DNA of 64,000 bases, taken from the NCBI GenBank assembly GCA_030435675.1, contig CM059622.1, positions 14,384,001 to 14,448,000 of the forward strand, written 5' to 3'. The position numbers and the translations under genes are program-made. A model generated the notes under the pieces. That model saw only the letters and a program-made list of their open reading frames with translations. It ran no database searches and had not been told where the DNA came from. Positions within the stretch are counted from its first letter, which is position 1, and every line of letters starts with the position of its first letter. This stretch comes from Steinernema hermaphroditum (taxonomy: Eukaryota > Nematoda > Chromadorea > Rhabditida > Steinernematidae). Positions 9,896-24,011 of the stretch are shown piece after piece.

Positions 9896-12800
9896 CTGGG
9901 TGACCTAAAAAGGGCACTTAGATACATGTTTGAGTGTCATTTCGTCTATCGAGGATCTATCACAGCCTCTATCAAACTCGCTCTCCATAGAATGATCTAT
10001 AGAAGTCTAAGGTGTATTTTCCCAATTTTTGACTCCGTTCACTTAACAATGTTCTCTTGTATAGCTTGACCATCAGTCCATGGTTCCATTGTGACTAATA
10101 AACATCTGGAATAGAGGACAGTATCATCAAGTGGTTCCCGTTCCCCATTCGTCACCGCCTGTTTGGTTTTGTGTGCTACATATTATCGAATTTTTCGTCG
10201 AACCACTTCTCTCTCCTTCGCAAAAAAAACTTCGCAATCAGGCTCCATACTTCAAAAACACGTCTGCAAAACTACACGCTTGAACGGCTTCAAAATTTGC
10301 TTATTTCCCTTTCCACACAACCAGCTTTATCGATGAAAAGAACGGTGTATTACATTTAAGATTTATAAATCAAGGTCCCATTTTAATGTTTGAATTTGCC
10401 ATTGACTTTGAAGCTTAATCAGACCAACTATCGGTCTAATATTTGTAATGTTTTGTATATAATACACAAATGTCCTGTCTACTGGTCCTGCATAAGACAG
10501 GGCATCAAGACTAATTGATATTCGGGAAAAATGATCTCATTGCAAACGCACCTCGGTATAGTAGTTCCTCGCCTCGTCGAAGACGCTCTGGTTCAGACCA
10601 GAGCACGTTGCCATCTTCGCTTCTTTTTACAATTCTTCTTCCGGCCTACGCGCTTAGCGACATCGCCTCTGCTTTACACAATTCTTCACTTTTCTGAAAC
10701 ATCGTCGTTTTTCTTTGGACCTATGAATGAATCAATGCGCGCGAAGCGGACACGACACGAGCACAAACGAACTTATGGAAGAGACGGCGGAAGACAATGG
10801 ACGCAACAAGGCTTTTAGGGTTCGACTGGAAATTGGATTTAAGGTATAAGCAGCTGAAGAAGAGACGAGGACATATGGAGGCGGGATTGCGGACGCCCGT
10901 TGCAACGAAGGCACTTGCGAGCACGCATAATAGGCTTGGTGTGTGAGAACGGGGGAACGTGTGGGGCGGGGGATTACCGCCGATGTGTGGGAAGCGGATC
11001 GGTGTAGACCGCGATGATGCCATTTTTGGAAGTGATCATCTGAAGGAGGGGAAGGGATGAATGAGGAAGAGGTGGTGGGGCGGGGTCTGATGGCTGAAGG
11101 GGGTGGATCGAATCTAGCAGACATCGAGATGAACGTATCTGTGCTAGCGAAGGTATGAATATAAGTGACGAATACGTAGCAACATAAATATCAAAAAGTA
11201 ACGGATATGGAGGAGAGCGAGTGGGGTTTGGGAGGCAAAAAAGGTGAATCTGTATATCGCCATAAAATGTAAACAGCACAGAATTGTGTGGTACGCATTT
11301 TACACTCAATTAGTTACGCTCGGGTCCGGTTCAGATACCCAAAACTTCAGGTTCAGATGTGGTTACCGGGAAAACGCGAACTCCAAGTTTTGCTTCTCTG
11401 ATCGTCTGCGCTCTCTCGCACCGATGCGGAGTAACAGTTGTGCCTAGTTCTAGTTCAGATACGGCTACCGGAAAATTCCGAATACCAGTCCATATGTAAA
11501 CAAGCATGATCTTTTTAATGTGTTTACAGAGAAATGTATCTGCGAAAACAAAATGTACAAAGTAATGAGATTTTAGAATGTACTCACACGATCTTCTGAA
11601 CCTTTCTACTATAAACAAGAAGAACACTGATATTTCTCAAAAAGTTCTTGTGACTACAGAACACTACCGTATAAGCATCATATATCTGGTTGTTATTTAT
11701 TGTACTCTACTTATTCAACTCAAAAACGTTCCCTCTCCAAAGAGAAGTGCGTTAAAGGTGAACAACAATAGAAGAGGAAAAGTTCGCGTCGTTCCCACCA
11801 CGAAGGAGTTGTTAACATAAAGGAATGAATAGAGTGGTGAAGAGAACTGTGAATGGAGAGCAATTTAGAGGAAGGCGAGGCAGGTAGGAGGCTGGGTATG
11901 CATACCAGAGGTAGTAATCGTAGGCTTATAGAATTACATGATGGTATTCGAGAAATTTTAAGTGTCGGATGAGAAACATTTTCAAATTTCCACTACATTT
12001 GGCACGATCAGCCTGAAAAAACACGGGGAAAAATGAGGGTTGAGCTGATCCGTAGGTGTAGGCGGGCCGACTACGTCCGCAGTTAGAGAACTCTTGTGAA
12101 CAGATGAAATATTTTGCGATATATTCAGTCTATGTACGGATACAATACGAGTATCGGCAAAACTAAAGGGCAATATGTGTACTGCCGTGTATTTGCCACA
12201 TTTCGTCATAAACACCACACATATAATTGCTCTCGATCGGCGCTGAAGTGTAGGTGTATATCGAATGTACATGCTTCACATGACCTTTTGTACAACGGAC
12301 TTTGGTGTAGGACCATAATACATGAGGTTTATGGAACATTTTTAAAGAAGTTCTCACATTTTTGCGGACTGTCGTAGTCGAGCTTTTTGGGTAATGCGGT
12401 CAAGTGCGTCTGCAGGGGAAGTCTGTACTTTTGGGGGAAAATCTATAGCTTCTCTTTTGTGGAGATGGTAAGATGTGTCGAACAAGATGTTCATATTTTT
12501 CATTTTTTCGAGGCTCCTTTTGTGTCCTTCGCACTTGGACATGGTCATAGAGAAAAAGAGAAATCTCAATGTCATTTTCGCTATTTTTGTGAGACTAGAA
12601 ATCGGCACAGGATAACAGCTGTTTGAATAGACAATGAAGACTTTTAGGTAACGAAGCGTTATATGTCGATGGCAATACATCCAATCGAAACAATTACAAT
12701 GAAGGCCCCAAGGTGAGCCTTCCATTGGACGATCTCAGTACATAGGCTGAACTTGTCTAATGTCAACATTGACACCTTTCAGTTATTAATGTGCTCTCCC

Positions 12801-13820
12801 CGAGAAAGGGCTATTTTTGTTATCCTGATTGGCAAACACCTGGGGCATAATGGAGCTTTACGTGTGCATGGTAGATGAGGTGCTCTATAAACAATGGGAA
12901 GAGTGAGGCATTTTGTTTGTTACAAATTTGAACTAAGACCTTTATCCTTTATTGTACAATGGCACTGGGCGAGATCAATGCGTGGACATTGTCTCCTCTA
13001 TTAGCACAGCCTCAAAGACTAGACTTCCAGCTTTAAACACACAGCCTTAAACACAAGACTACTGGTCCAGGATTTGGCTCACGGTTAACATCTTGAGGTG
13101 GACTAGAAGCGACTGGAACAAGTTTCGTATTCATTCGTTGGTTTAAGCATGGCTTATTCTCTAGGTAGGCTTTGGTCTTTGGATAAAGATCCTTGCGTGA
13201 TCTTTGTGCGAACCCTCGTGCCTCTAATGATTGACGCACTGAGCTGAATTGAGTACTAAACACAGGCTTATCTCCAATTGAATCAGGATTTACACTTTAC
13301 GCTTCGACTCAAGACCCGAACAAAGTTCTGTGTGGAACGATTCAAATAACATCATTTTCGCGAATGTGCCCTCGTTTCGTTTTCCGTCTGCTCGATAAAG
13401 CTAAAGGAGAAAAATATTTTCATTCACCAAAAAACTTACGTCAACGCCATGAGTTCGTGGGTCAGCTGCAATTTGTACATTTGAGCAATGAATTATGACA
13501 CAGTTCAGTTCTTTCGTTTAGTTAAATTTTCTGACTAAAGCGAACCTAATTGATTTGCGTCACTTTACATGAAAAACAATACGATTATCTGGAGTTCAAT
13601 TACGATAATAAATGAAACCACGCTCGATTTTGCGGACTTCAGGCGCCCGGTAGCAAGATACAAATGACCTGCGGTTGAAGCACAAAAGGTCGTTAGGTAT
13701 TTCTGAAAGGGAGACCATGTCGGTGGCATGGCTGGTGCTCATAGAACAGTTTACACTTAAGTCTGGCACAGTAAACGAAGGGCACAAGGAACGTAATGGC
13801 AGGGAGTAGATTGCTTCTGA
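9896..13820. other. Gene-free stretch with a GC-rich patch
   Basis: No supported gene. A GC-rich, purine-biased patch lies at about 10560-11130; the long minus-strand frames there have the low-complexity Ser/Pro composition expected of non-coding GC-rich DNA. Confidence 0.3.
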
Positions 13821-13897
13821 ACTGTCTGTGTGGCTCATTGCGAACGTGCTTGCTTTGTAATCAGTCGGTGTGGGTTCGGAACCGGCTGCAGACCTCA
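13821..13897 (+). mobile_element. tRNA-Thr(UGU)-derived SINE head
   Basis: The phrase gtgtggctcattgcgaacg resembles a tRNA D-arm/A box. It is followed by gctttgtaatc (an anticodon loop reading TGT) and gtgtgggttcggaacc (T-arm/B box). The acceptor stem does not pair, so this is not a tRNA gene. The same block recurs at 24.0, 24.4, 34.4 and 39.4 kb. Confidence 0.55.
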
Positions 13898-16800
13898 ATT
13901 TCTTCGAAACCGACCGATTCTGGAATTGCCAAATCCTGACCAGCAGCACGGAAAAAAAGGAAAAATAAACCTTCAACGATCATCGTTCTCCGTTTGTCAG
14001 TCAAATTTCAGCCTCCATGCTGTACATTGGATAGAATAACAGTTACAATTGCCATAAAACTAGCCGGATTTCACTTTTTCCCCTCATTCAACTAGATTGT
14101 TTAGTGACTAACAACTTGAATTGTGGTACGCCAGGTGCCGACCATAACTTCTCATGTTTTGTCGTCGGCGTAAACTACCGTAACTGCTACAACAACAGTG
14201 AATCAGCACGAGAATTCTGTGCAAAATATTTCTTTAAACTATCAAATTTTCTAGAATCCAAGAGTACTCATGATTTTTTGAGTAATTGACACGCATTCTC
14301 ATGCACTATGACATACAGGTCAAACCTACATGAGAGACCATAGAGCGCAGCAGCTCTAAAAACAACACTTTTCCACAAGATGTCACCCGTTAGCTGACGA
14401 AATTGGCGTTATTGCGAAGATTAGAGATGAAAGAGTCAAGTTCGCGAATAAACACCACCGCCATATAGAGGAATCGTTCGGGGAATCGCTAAACAAATCC
14501 AATTTTGAGGTCGTAAACTCCCACAAAACATCAAAGAGCCACTTAGCGAATCTTCCAGTCTGCTGAAGTCGACTTTTCCAGGTTACAATCAACATGTTTT
14601 TAGTGTGATGTGAGGAGAAAAGCATTCGCGGAGTTATGACTTCCGGTATTAATCTTTCCGCGCTTATGAGGAAGGTGATCTAAATGGGGAACACAGGGAT
14701 GCCGCAAGCAAGTGAATCATTTTTCTTGCCAGCCATTTCCGCCTTTTAGGAGGACTCGGATGTCAACAGGGTTAAATGATATATTTCTTCTAGGAAAGAA
14801 AAATAATAGTAACGCCGAGCGGAAGGACGATGTTATACGGTATAATCGATAAGATGCCATAGAATTGTTAGACGATTGAGAACATTGGCATTGGAAGGGT
14901 CGGCCGAAATTTGACGAAATGTGAAGTCCGCTTGGAAACAACTTTGCGAATCGCAGAAAGAAAGTGAACACCCCTTTAGGAAAAGCTCTGATTTGATCAG
15001 CACGGGTCCTGTACAGATCTGCAAACGGTCTAGGGATAGACCCTGATTATTTTCTATTCTGAGGCGCGTTAACTCCAAATTTGAAGTGCTACTCTACAAA
15101 TAGGATTTACAAAGACCTTTCTTAAAACTCCCTCGCAAAAACAATTGCCACTAAGGCCACTTTCTTTTGATTCTTAAGTCACTTCTAGATTCTTGTCCCA
15201 GAGAGCGATCTTGCTGCGCAACTTTCCACAGTGCAAGAGCGACAAATCACGGTTCTTCGGAAGCCGAACCATCCATGCTTAAACGTATAAGGGAACGGTT
15301 AAAGATGTAACGCTAAAATCGATGCGAGAGCAGCAGCAAACGGTAGGCCTAGAGTATGACATAGTGAGCTGCGCAAAAGACTTGTCTTTGGACGCTTTAG
15401 AATGATAGTGGCGAATTTTCTTGACATGTCTGTGAATGTAACTGAAAACAAGTGCTCTTAAGTCATTCACAACAAAATTTCAATTGGGATGTGGTTTCTT
15501 AAAGACCTCAGAGTGGCATGTGACAATAGCCGTTTATTTAGGAAAACTGTATATTCAAGAATTATGATGGTCGCTTGGGCAGGCTTCGATTGACAAATCG
15601 CAGGTAATCGATTTTTATCTTCATAGTAGTAAATAGCGCGGAAAGATACAGTATTGTCAACTAGGCAACTAAAATTGCCGTATAATCGAAGAATAGCGGG
15701 TAATTTTAGTGCTTCGGATCTTCTCGTCATTACCTAGCGGAATATTCCATTTTCTGGCAATTTTGAACAGAAATAATATTGCAGGATCACAAAGAAACAC
15801 CTATGGAGCAATGGAAAAATTTTCCACTCATCTAGCTGGGTAACACCAATAGAATCCGGTCTCTCACCAAAGTGAGGTTTACTCTAACTTGTTCGATATA
15901 AGCATTTTGTCTCCGCCGAAAATTCGTAAAGCCCATAGAGGTCTAGAGAGTTTCCTGCCGTCGTAGACGACAATCGTCCTGTTTATTAGTAGCCTAATGC
16001 TCGCGACAACAAAAAACAGGGTCGCTAATTAAACATGGATGCACTTGGCACCCGACGAAGTCGCGAAGACGGCTGCGCAAGAGAGGCTTTCGGACGCAGA
16101 CGCCCGAAAGGGGGAGGGGCCAGCGGAATAGGGGAGGAATAGCCGCAATCTGGGCACTTTGGCGCCGCTCCCTGGAGGGGAGGCGTTTCCGAGGCTAGGA
16201 AGTGCGCAAGCAAATTTGAATATTTTATTGATTTAGGGGCGATTCATGAGATGGGAAATGGGGGGGGGGTACGGTATGCGACAAGAGGATGAGTGGTGTT
16301 GCCAATTACCTAGTTTTGAAGATGATGTTTATCCTCATGATTGTCAAAAGAAATCATACAACAAAAAACATTTTTTGAGGATAGCATATTTATCAATTTC
16401 TTTGTTGTCATCTTGTTGTGCCCACCCTCTCGGAGCTTCGTCTCTAATTGGGAACTTCAAGTGTTTCCAGGAAGGCCGTGTTGTGGACGCAAACAAAGGC
16501 GATATTTCGGGAACCGATGTTAGTGCAAACATCGTCGGATTGGCCAAAATTGAGAAATGGAGATCGAAACAAAATTTAGTTGTTTGGTTCACTTGTCCCG
16601 AATTCAATTTTCGTGTTTTGCACCTAAGTTCTCACTTCGATCAACAACGACATGGCCGAAAGTACACGAAATGTCAGAGCATGAGAAACGGAGTTTTCGG
16701 CCAGTGAATTGTAGAAATTATGAGAAACCCTAAAACTACATCTAAGCACTTTCTTAGTGGAATGTCTTCTTCGAATCCTGCGGTGAATGAAGTTCGTAAG

Positions 16801-17223
16801 ATGCCGAGAAGGTGAACCAACGGAGACTTTTTTAATATACAAATTCATCCAAGGAAATCGAAGGATAAGTCTCGTTTTTTTAAAAAGATATTGACAAGGT
16901 ATTGTTTGAATTAGAGAAGGAAACTGAGCCGGAGCTGAGCCGGTTTGATTGCTAATAGAGCCTAGAGCCAATCCGGGCCGACTTGAACGGAATCCCGCTG
17001 TGAATTAAATGTATACTAATATGCCGAGAACATGAGGGCCTCACGGTGATGCGAGCATCTACATATGGACAACGCTGTGAGAATTAGTGAAACGAGGCGA
17101 AGCCGAGCAAAGAGTCTGCAATTAGAACCGACTTGAAAAGGCCGCCTTATTACCTGGTGATAATCACGACTGTTCGCGAGGAGCTCTATGGCGAGAACAC
17201 AAACGATGAGAAAAAACTGCATT
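13898..17223. other. Gene-free stretch
   Basis: No recognisable coding sequence. A GC-rich patch lies at about 16040-16200 and a G10 run at about 16260. Frames up to 153 codons around 16246-16707 show no domain. Confidence 0.3.
15284..15345 (+). repeat. Fragment of the CAAGGGAA foldback family
   Basis: taagggaacggttaaagatg, taacgctaaaatcgatgcga and gcaaacggtaggcctag match, with substitutions, the outer arm of the element at 58328-59293. Confidence 0.5.
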
Positions 17224-17980
17224 CCCTTGCCACATGCCTTTTATCGTAGTCCGCCTCAGTGATATACAAGAGAATGCAAGCAAACTTGACCCTTACATAC
17301 CCGTGAACACTTTATTTCCACCCGACTGCTTAAGGTCTTCTTCGGATAAGACAAACAAAAAAATACGCAATAAGAATGCACTTTGAAATACTACGGCATA
17401 ACTCTATCCTTAGATCAGAGAAATGCAAGGTTTCACTATCCCTGGCGTCAGGAACAGTCGAAAGTTAGAGTAGCAGCTTGAATGAGCCAACGAAGGCAGT
17501 ACATGAAAGAACAGATCGCATTACTGAGTGCTTAACATGCTCCAAAAATGATATTATCGAGGTATTATTTGACTTGTCTTGTATGGAATAGGTTCTGAGC
17601 AGATCTACTCCATATAATGCAGCTTGGGCTTATCTGTGGCTTCAGGAACACTGGAAGGTTAGATAAATTTAGGAGGTGGCTTTAAGCTTTGAGCTTTGCT
17701 ACGATTACGGGGCGTTGACTAGGCAATACTGGACGCGGTTAACGTGCGCCAAAAAAGCAATGTGTGAGGTAGTCTTCGAGGCATGATTCTACCCACACGG
17801 GCAGTAATCTCAACAAACAAACAGCATGCCCTTGTCACAGGCTTTTTGTCGGACCAAGTAAGCTTGACTGATATACAAGAGATCTACTGATCATATTAAC
17901 TCCATATAAATCAGGTTCCCCTATCTCTGGCTTCAGGAACACAGAAAGGTTAGACAGATTTAGGATGTGGCGTTCGACCT
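17224..17980. repeat. Decayed duplicated segments
   Basis: Phrases recur in order. catgccttttatcg...gatatacaagaga occurs near 17230 and again near 17835. actccatataa...ctggcttcaggaacac...aggttaga occurs near 17608 and again near 17900. A third, weaker match lies near 17435. These look like old dispersed or tandem repeat copies of unknown type. Confidence 0.45.
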
Positions 17981-19214
17981 AAACGGACAGTAATCTCAAT
18001 GCATTTCAGTACAAAGCCGCTTTATGAGATCATAATGCACATTTCCAATCTACTAGGATCGTTGCATTTCAAGGTTGACGACAGCTGAAGGGAGCTATTC
18101 GTCGAAGTAATCGTTTAACTCTTGAGAGGGTATGCTAGTGAGTGCTGAGTCTGCAACCTATTCTAAAAGATCCCTATTTTCAGCGAAAAGGACACAGCAC
18201 ACTGAAAACTGAGCACATGTTTTTAAAATTGTGAAAAAATACGCGCTGCGACACACATAAGTATGTCTCTCCCATAAACTTATGGCCCTTTGGGGACGCG
18301 TGGAGACGAAAATAACAAGATGGAGCAAAATGGGATTACGAGCCTCATGTGCTTGCATACATCCCCACACACACAAAACGGAAATCGTGATCATCGAAAA
18401 CGACGTAAATCAATTAGCTGCATTCCGGGAAAAATACAAAAATGCACTTTGATAATGTGTGACGCTGGTTGCGAAGTCTCACAGCTCCGCGAGTGGGATT
18501 CCTCCGCATTATCGTGATGTAGAAGAATATCAAATCAGCATAAGCAGCGAGACTCGTGTATATCATGATGATGATGATGGCGGTCGCCCTATTGTGACGT
18601 CAAAAAGGGTCGAAGATCGATCGAACGACTCTGCTAGACCCTTTCCAAAAACAAAAATTTCGTGCACTTTACCATAATTACGCGCTGCACTTATGAAAAT
18701 TGAGTAATTTTGCATTATACATTAAGAGGCTCGCGTGTGAAAGGACGCTCTTGGCGCCAAAAACACAACGCCTTATTGTAGAGGGCCTCCCAAATTATCC
18801 CCAAAAGGTCATTATGGTTGACGTTGATCGACTTTTACAGAATAGTCGATGAGGAAGTGACGCGTGGTTCCCACGCGTGGGCTAAAATCGGCAACCCACA
18901 TGTGTCGCCTGTGTCGTCAGGGGTGGTCGTCGTTTCAAAACATCGTCGATTAGCCCAGTTGGCTTAGTTACGATGGTGATGCAGACGACGCGTCAGATTT
19001 GTCGCAGTCTGGAAAGAGTGAAACTTCGGACTACGATAAGTACTACGTGTTAATAGGCAAATAGCGACTCGAAAACAAGAGAAGAATTCGCATGAGGTAC
19101 ATCTATAAATTATGGATAAATGATGAGTCAGTGAGAAAATTGCTATAATTATCCTAAGAAACAACAAGACGATTTGTCGATTTAGGTGGTAAACAAGACG
19201 GGTCTGAGCGCCTT
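17981..19214. other. Gene-free stretch
   Basis: No gene is visible. A short (GAT)n microsatellite lies near 18567-18580. Confidence 0.3.
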
Positions 19215-19620
19215 AGTTGGGCTAATTCTGGTTAGCTTAAGTATTTTCCATACAAAAGCATTGTTCAACGATGCCTAGAAGGACGCTAGAAGGTTCATAA
19301 CAAATTCAAGGGGCCATGCGTAGTGTACTCAAATCTGGTATGGCTGGAATACATGTGTCGAAAAATGAGGTGCCCATTAGAAACAGGCTGGAAAATTCAT
19401 GTCCTCTCAACCTCTGAAAAATAAGAAATTTTGGTCAGCTTAAGGCATTTGTCAGGAACGTTATAAGGTATCAAGGGCGCCATCCAAGCTACAAGTGTGC
19501 TCGCAGTTCCCATGCGAAATATAATTGACCAAAAACTTGTATGGCTGCCCCTCAGTACACTATGTGTCGTTTTTGAGACAGACTGGAAGGTTCATATCCG
19601 GTCAATCTGTGAAAGATAAA
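19215..19620 (+). repeat. Two decayed tandem units of about 200 bp
   Basis: Unit 1 (about 19215-19420) and unit 2 (about 19433-19620) share ggt(t/c)agcttaag, tggtatggctg-like phrases, ggctggaa(a/g)(a/g)ttcat and tcaa(c/t)ctctgaaa in the same order. The origin is unknown. Confidence 0.45.
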
Positions 19621-21805
19621 AAACACTGCACTTTCCAGACTGTCTCAAGAATCACTTTCTATTTTTGGAACTGTGCACATGTAGACATAGACTTGACGAA
19701 GATAATGAGACCGGTTACATGAGCTAAATTACAGTTCAAATCAGGTTCCCATGTCGGCGCTCCAGTTTTGTACAGAGTATCCCAAAAATATTCCATGGGC
19801 GAATGAGTAAAGTGAACCGGATAACATTCTCTATATGAGCTGTTTTCATCGCTACGTCCAAATGGATTTGTGTTTTTATACAGCCCTTTCCGTAGGTGAT
19901 GTCTGTTTGCTTTTGTTTATCTGTTGAAATCCAGGACTGCAGCAGAACGTGACAAAAAATGATACATTACTACTCTGTATTTTCACCACATGAACAACAA
20001 GCTCAGTTAAGTAAAGGAGCGTTCATGTAAAGGTAGTAAAGGAGCGACATGCTGACTGAACTGGAGTGTGGAACACACATATAGACCAAAATAAAATCAT
20101 CCGTCTAAAGGATGCTACGACTTTTGAAATATCTAAGACCAATCAGCTTGGACCACAATTCCTAAACTTTCCTCATGGTTTTCTCAGTCTTATTCCGCAT
20201 GACTACGCGACTGCCCCATCAGCGTTTGGCACTAGAAAATGTTCCTTTGTTAGCTCATTCGAACACACATTTGACACCGTCATTTGTTCCTTTCAAAGAG
20301 CACCTGTACCTGTAGCACCACAAAGAGCACCTGTATCACTGCAACATATCTGGATTATCGGAATATCCATATGGCGATTTAGTGACTTAAACGTCGAGCA
20401 TCACGGCGTTCACATGTTATGAATAGAAACGAACAAAGAACCTATCAGAGAGAATTAAGAAAAGGTTGAGAAGAAATGCTGAGATGAAGAGGTGATTTTC
20501 TCCCAAGCTTTCAGGAGAGATTGTCTTCTGAGAGTCCGCGTTGGAGTACTCCATGACTAAAATGTTTTTTTTTTGCTGCTGAATGCTTCAAACCGAGAAA
20601 GCTATAGGGGTCAAATTGCGAGAGCTGGACGGCTACACAAACCGTATAAACGATCACGGCCCAAATTGTGAGATTTTGCCTTCAAATTAAGGTGTTTTCT
20701 GAGGAGGATGGTCCGATTTCTCACTTGCTACTAGGCGGCCATAGTAAATGGTTCTGCTGCATTGCGAGTCGAGTCCGATCATCAAAAGTGCACGCTTTAG
20801 AATTGTGCTAATTTCGCGAGACGCAAACATTTTCGAGACACATTATTCACACACAGAGAGACTTCTATTCTAGGTTCACATCAATTAGTATTTGTCGAAA
20901 AAGGCTCAAAAACTCGTCTGACCAAAATTCAGTCAATTTCATTTTGAATCCAATTATGTCGAACGAAATGAGTCAGACCACTCGTAAGCAATTAAGAATA
21001 ATTATTTAAATCACAGTCTCCCCCAAAAAAAAACCTCCCTTCCGAGAATGTGCGGAAATGAAATCTGAGGGAAGTAGGCGGCCAACGAGCATCGTCGCAG
21101 ACTCAGTCAGAGATCGAAACAGGCGAACCGAAAAGTGCGTAAAATGTAATTTTTCAATTCGAATTTTGAAGCGCAAAAGGAAATTCGCAGACGTGCACTT
21201 TAAGGATGATATTCGCAGAGGTTTAAATCAGAGAAAATGGTCTTAGTCCTCAAATTTTTGAGCTATAAAACATAACTATTCCAAACAGCTCGCCTCTAAA
21301 TTTAACGAATACGACAACCTTCCTAAACGGCCAGCTTAATATACTGACTGTGACAATTCCAGAAGGGCAGTAATAGGTCAGAACTCCATAAAAAAGGGTG
21401 CAGAAGCCCCCAAAGGAAAAAGAGTCACAGCTCTAATCATACATTCAACAATATTCTTTGATTTGGTCGACCGAACCTCATCCTTTACCCATTGTGACAC
21501 ATGCGCTGCGTTTTGATCGGTGACCTTCACTAATAATAACATATACACATTTAAGTGTACGGACACTGTCGTTATTACGATTAGCAGATACTTTTATCGT
21601 TCAGTTCATAAATCAGAAAATCGCCTACACGGATTCTTTGACGTCATTATAATGCGCTCAAAACGACCGAGTGGGAAAGCAATAAAATGCCATATGAACA
21701 TGGCGATTGGGTCAACGATTGAAGCGCCATTTGAAGGCCCACGTTACCGTATGCCACTTTACCATGTCAAACAAAAACTCTCCTGCTTTCTACGTAAGGA
21801 TTTCG
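19621..21805. other. Gene-free stretch
   Basis: No supported gene. The 118-codon frame at 20066-20422 has no recognisable domain and includes a short internal direct repeat (caaagagcacctgta). Confidence 0.3.
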
Positions 21806-22130
21806 AATTGGGGTGGGTTTCGGGGTCCAAGCAGATATGGACACGAACGAACCCGATGGAATCGGCTAACCGCCCTGCTTGGCTGGCCAAGTTTGGCTGA
21901 GACGGCTGGCCGGCTGATACGGGTATACGGCCCAGGCTCTTTGGCCCAGTTTGTTTGAGTCGGCTGGCCAACCGGTTGAACGAATGATATGAATATACGG
22001 CTTAATCGTTGCCCATCTTTGGGACCAACCAACAGAATCTGATTGAATCGGCTAACCGCCCAGCCGGATCGGCCAAGTTTGGCTGAGTCGACTGGCCAAC
22101 CATCGACTTTCTACGAATTGGGGTGGGTTT
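21806..22130 (+). repeat. Degenerate minisatellite bracketed by a 16-bp direct repeat
   Basis: Units around tcggctaaccgccc, ttggctgagtcg and gctggccaac recur at least three times, with gtatacggc also repeated. The block is bracketed by gaattggggtgggttt at about 21806 and about 22114, which could be a long target duplication or part of the repeat unit. Confidence 0.5.
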
Positions 22131-23809
22131 TTTTTCGGAGGTACAACCTACAGAACTAATCTTCGAACCCTATGCACAACGAGTTCATTATCCAATTCTA
22201 AAATTCTGACATGGTTGTGTCAAAATTCCACACGACCACAATTCCAAATGTATCTTCGTCACGCAGTCATACATCATATCACATTAAACGACCCAAAAGC
22301 ACACCTAAACTAATCCTTGCCCTTCGGAATTCTAACTTCTCGCCATTAGTCAGTGAAACATTCCAAAAACCTTAACAACGCGGCTACACGCACCCATAAA
22401 TCTCGAACGTAATGTGTCTAATTTCTTTGACTATCGCTCAAACGCCCCTCGTCCAATATAGCCCAATTGCGCGACAGGCCCTTTGGTTTGGCAGGTCTCT
22501 TAGGAACTTTATAGATTGGCCCCTTTTGCATAAGTAATAAGAACAAAGAGCACAGAGAACATTATGAATGGATGCCGAGGGGTTAGGGGAGTTCCGGGCG
22601 GAAAAACGCTGATTTGGACGTGGATTAATGGGCAAAGAGCTTTTACAATTTTTCAGAGGCTCAGGGAAAAATGTGGTTAGAATGAATGGGAAACAAGGGC
22701 CATGCGTGGTGGGACCGCAGGTCAAGTTTTTATTCACGGGGTTGTTCATGTGTTTTTCCATTATAATCACATGCACTCACTTTTTCATGGAGGTTCTATG
22801 CGAGCACTCACTAGATTCGAATTCCGAGCCGAGCTGGACTGGATTGACTCTGCTCGGAGTGCCCAATTTCACCGATTTAACTTCACTGATCGGAGTACAG
22901 ATTCTGCACATCTTCCTCAATCAGTCCACAAGGACAGACCAGCTCTGTTGCATTTTTTCCCACAATTAAAAGTGAAGTCTGAGGGCGAGGGTCACCCTTT
23001 TCTCTCTATGGATTAAATTTCCATCGTTGGCCCTAAGTCAGATTTCTGTTACGACCTTTCAAAGCACAGACGCGAAGCTATGGGCGCTATTAATCTTTGG
23101 AAATGTGTGTCCTTATTGGACCGTTTTAACGACTACCTATTGACCACGTTTGTTACAGTAATCGGGTCGTGTGCGTGGTCACGACTATATAACACGTCCG
23201 ACACGCGCCTATTAGTTCATGAAGCCACAAAACGCATATTTTGACGTCCTCAAACTTCCTAGAACAACAGGAAACGCGACTGTAGTTTGCGTGACATTTG
23301 AGAGGCTTCCAAGCCTCAAAATATAGACTTAAGAACAGCAAAAAGTGTTTGCTTCAGTCGGGCAAGCCTCCGAAAGTCTTCGCACGTCGAATTATTAGAG
23401 TCAAATTGTTGTTTTCACGTCTGGCACGGCAATTTTTAATATGCCACCGTCATTTCCCGAACGAAAGAACGCGCGATTTTGGGAAACTGAAAATGAAGGT
23501 TAACATTTGATTTCCAGGGTTGTTTTTGGTAGGTGAAAAGTACATTACTTAATATGCAGCCAAAAAGGTGGTTTTGGAATAGACAACATGAAGGAAAAAG
23601 ATGAAGCGAGATGACCTTTCGGATGGAGACACCATAGCCCTTCGACAGGCAAGATTCATGCTGATAGAATACACTAAGCATGACTCAAAAACCATGAAAC
23701 ACTCAACCCGTTGATTGAATTTGAGTCGTACTTTGGACTCGTACTCCTCCATCTCAATGCAATCAGATTCAGCTCTTGGCCGCTTGGAAGCCTGCGCAAA
23801 CCGAACTAA
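22131..23809. other. Gene-free stretch
   Basis: I see nothing that supports a gene or RNA. Frames at 22628-23016 overlap in several phases without domain signatures. Confidence 0.3.
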
Positions 23810-23885
23810 TGGCACAGCATCCTTGGAAGCGTTCCGTTTGTAATCGGTCGGGCTTGGTTCAAGAAATATATCGGCCTGAGTCCTT
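23810..23885 (+). mobile_element. tRNA-Thr-derived SINE remnant
   Basis: gcgttccgtttgtaatcggt followed by cgggcttggttcaa matches the anticodon and T-arm part of the family. The D-arm part is poorly preserved. Confidence 0.4.
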
Positions 23886-24011
23886 AGTTCTTAGATACCA
23901 ATAGCCGTGCGGCTGGTCACAATTGTGCTCAAAGAAATCGGTTTTGTTCAACTCTAAGTCAGTAAATGATTGGAGGATCTAAGGGTCAGGAAGGCACAAC
24001 GGCAGTGAACC

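Noticed and set aside
10732..11124. 130-codon Ser/Pro-rich minus-strand frame
   Set aside because: Low-complexity composition from a purine-rich patch, and a similar-quality frame in another phase.
13821..13897. Functional tRNA-Thr gene
   Set aside because: A, B and anticodon regions are tRNA-like, but the acceptor stem does not pair and the same block is dispersed with a non-tRNA body.
16246..16707. 153-codon plus-strand frame
   Set aside because: No recognisable motif; the frame passes through a G10 run and AT-rich non-coding-like sequence, with overlapping frames on both strands.
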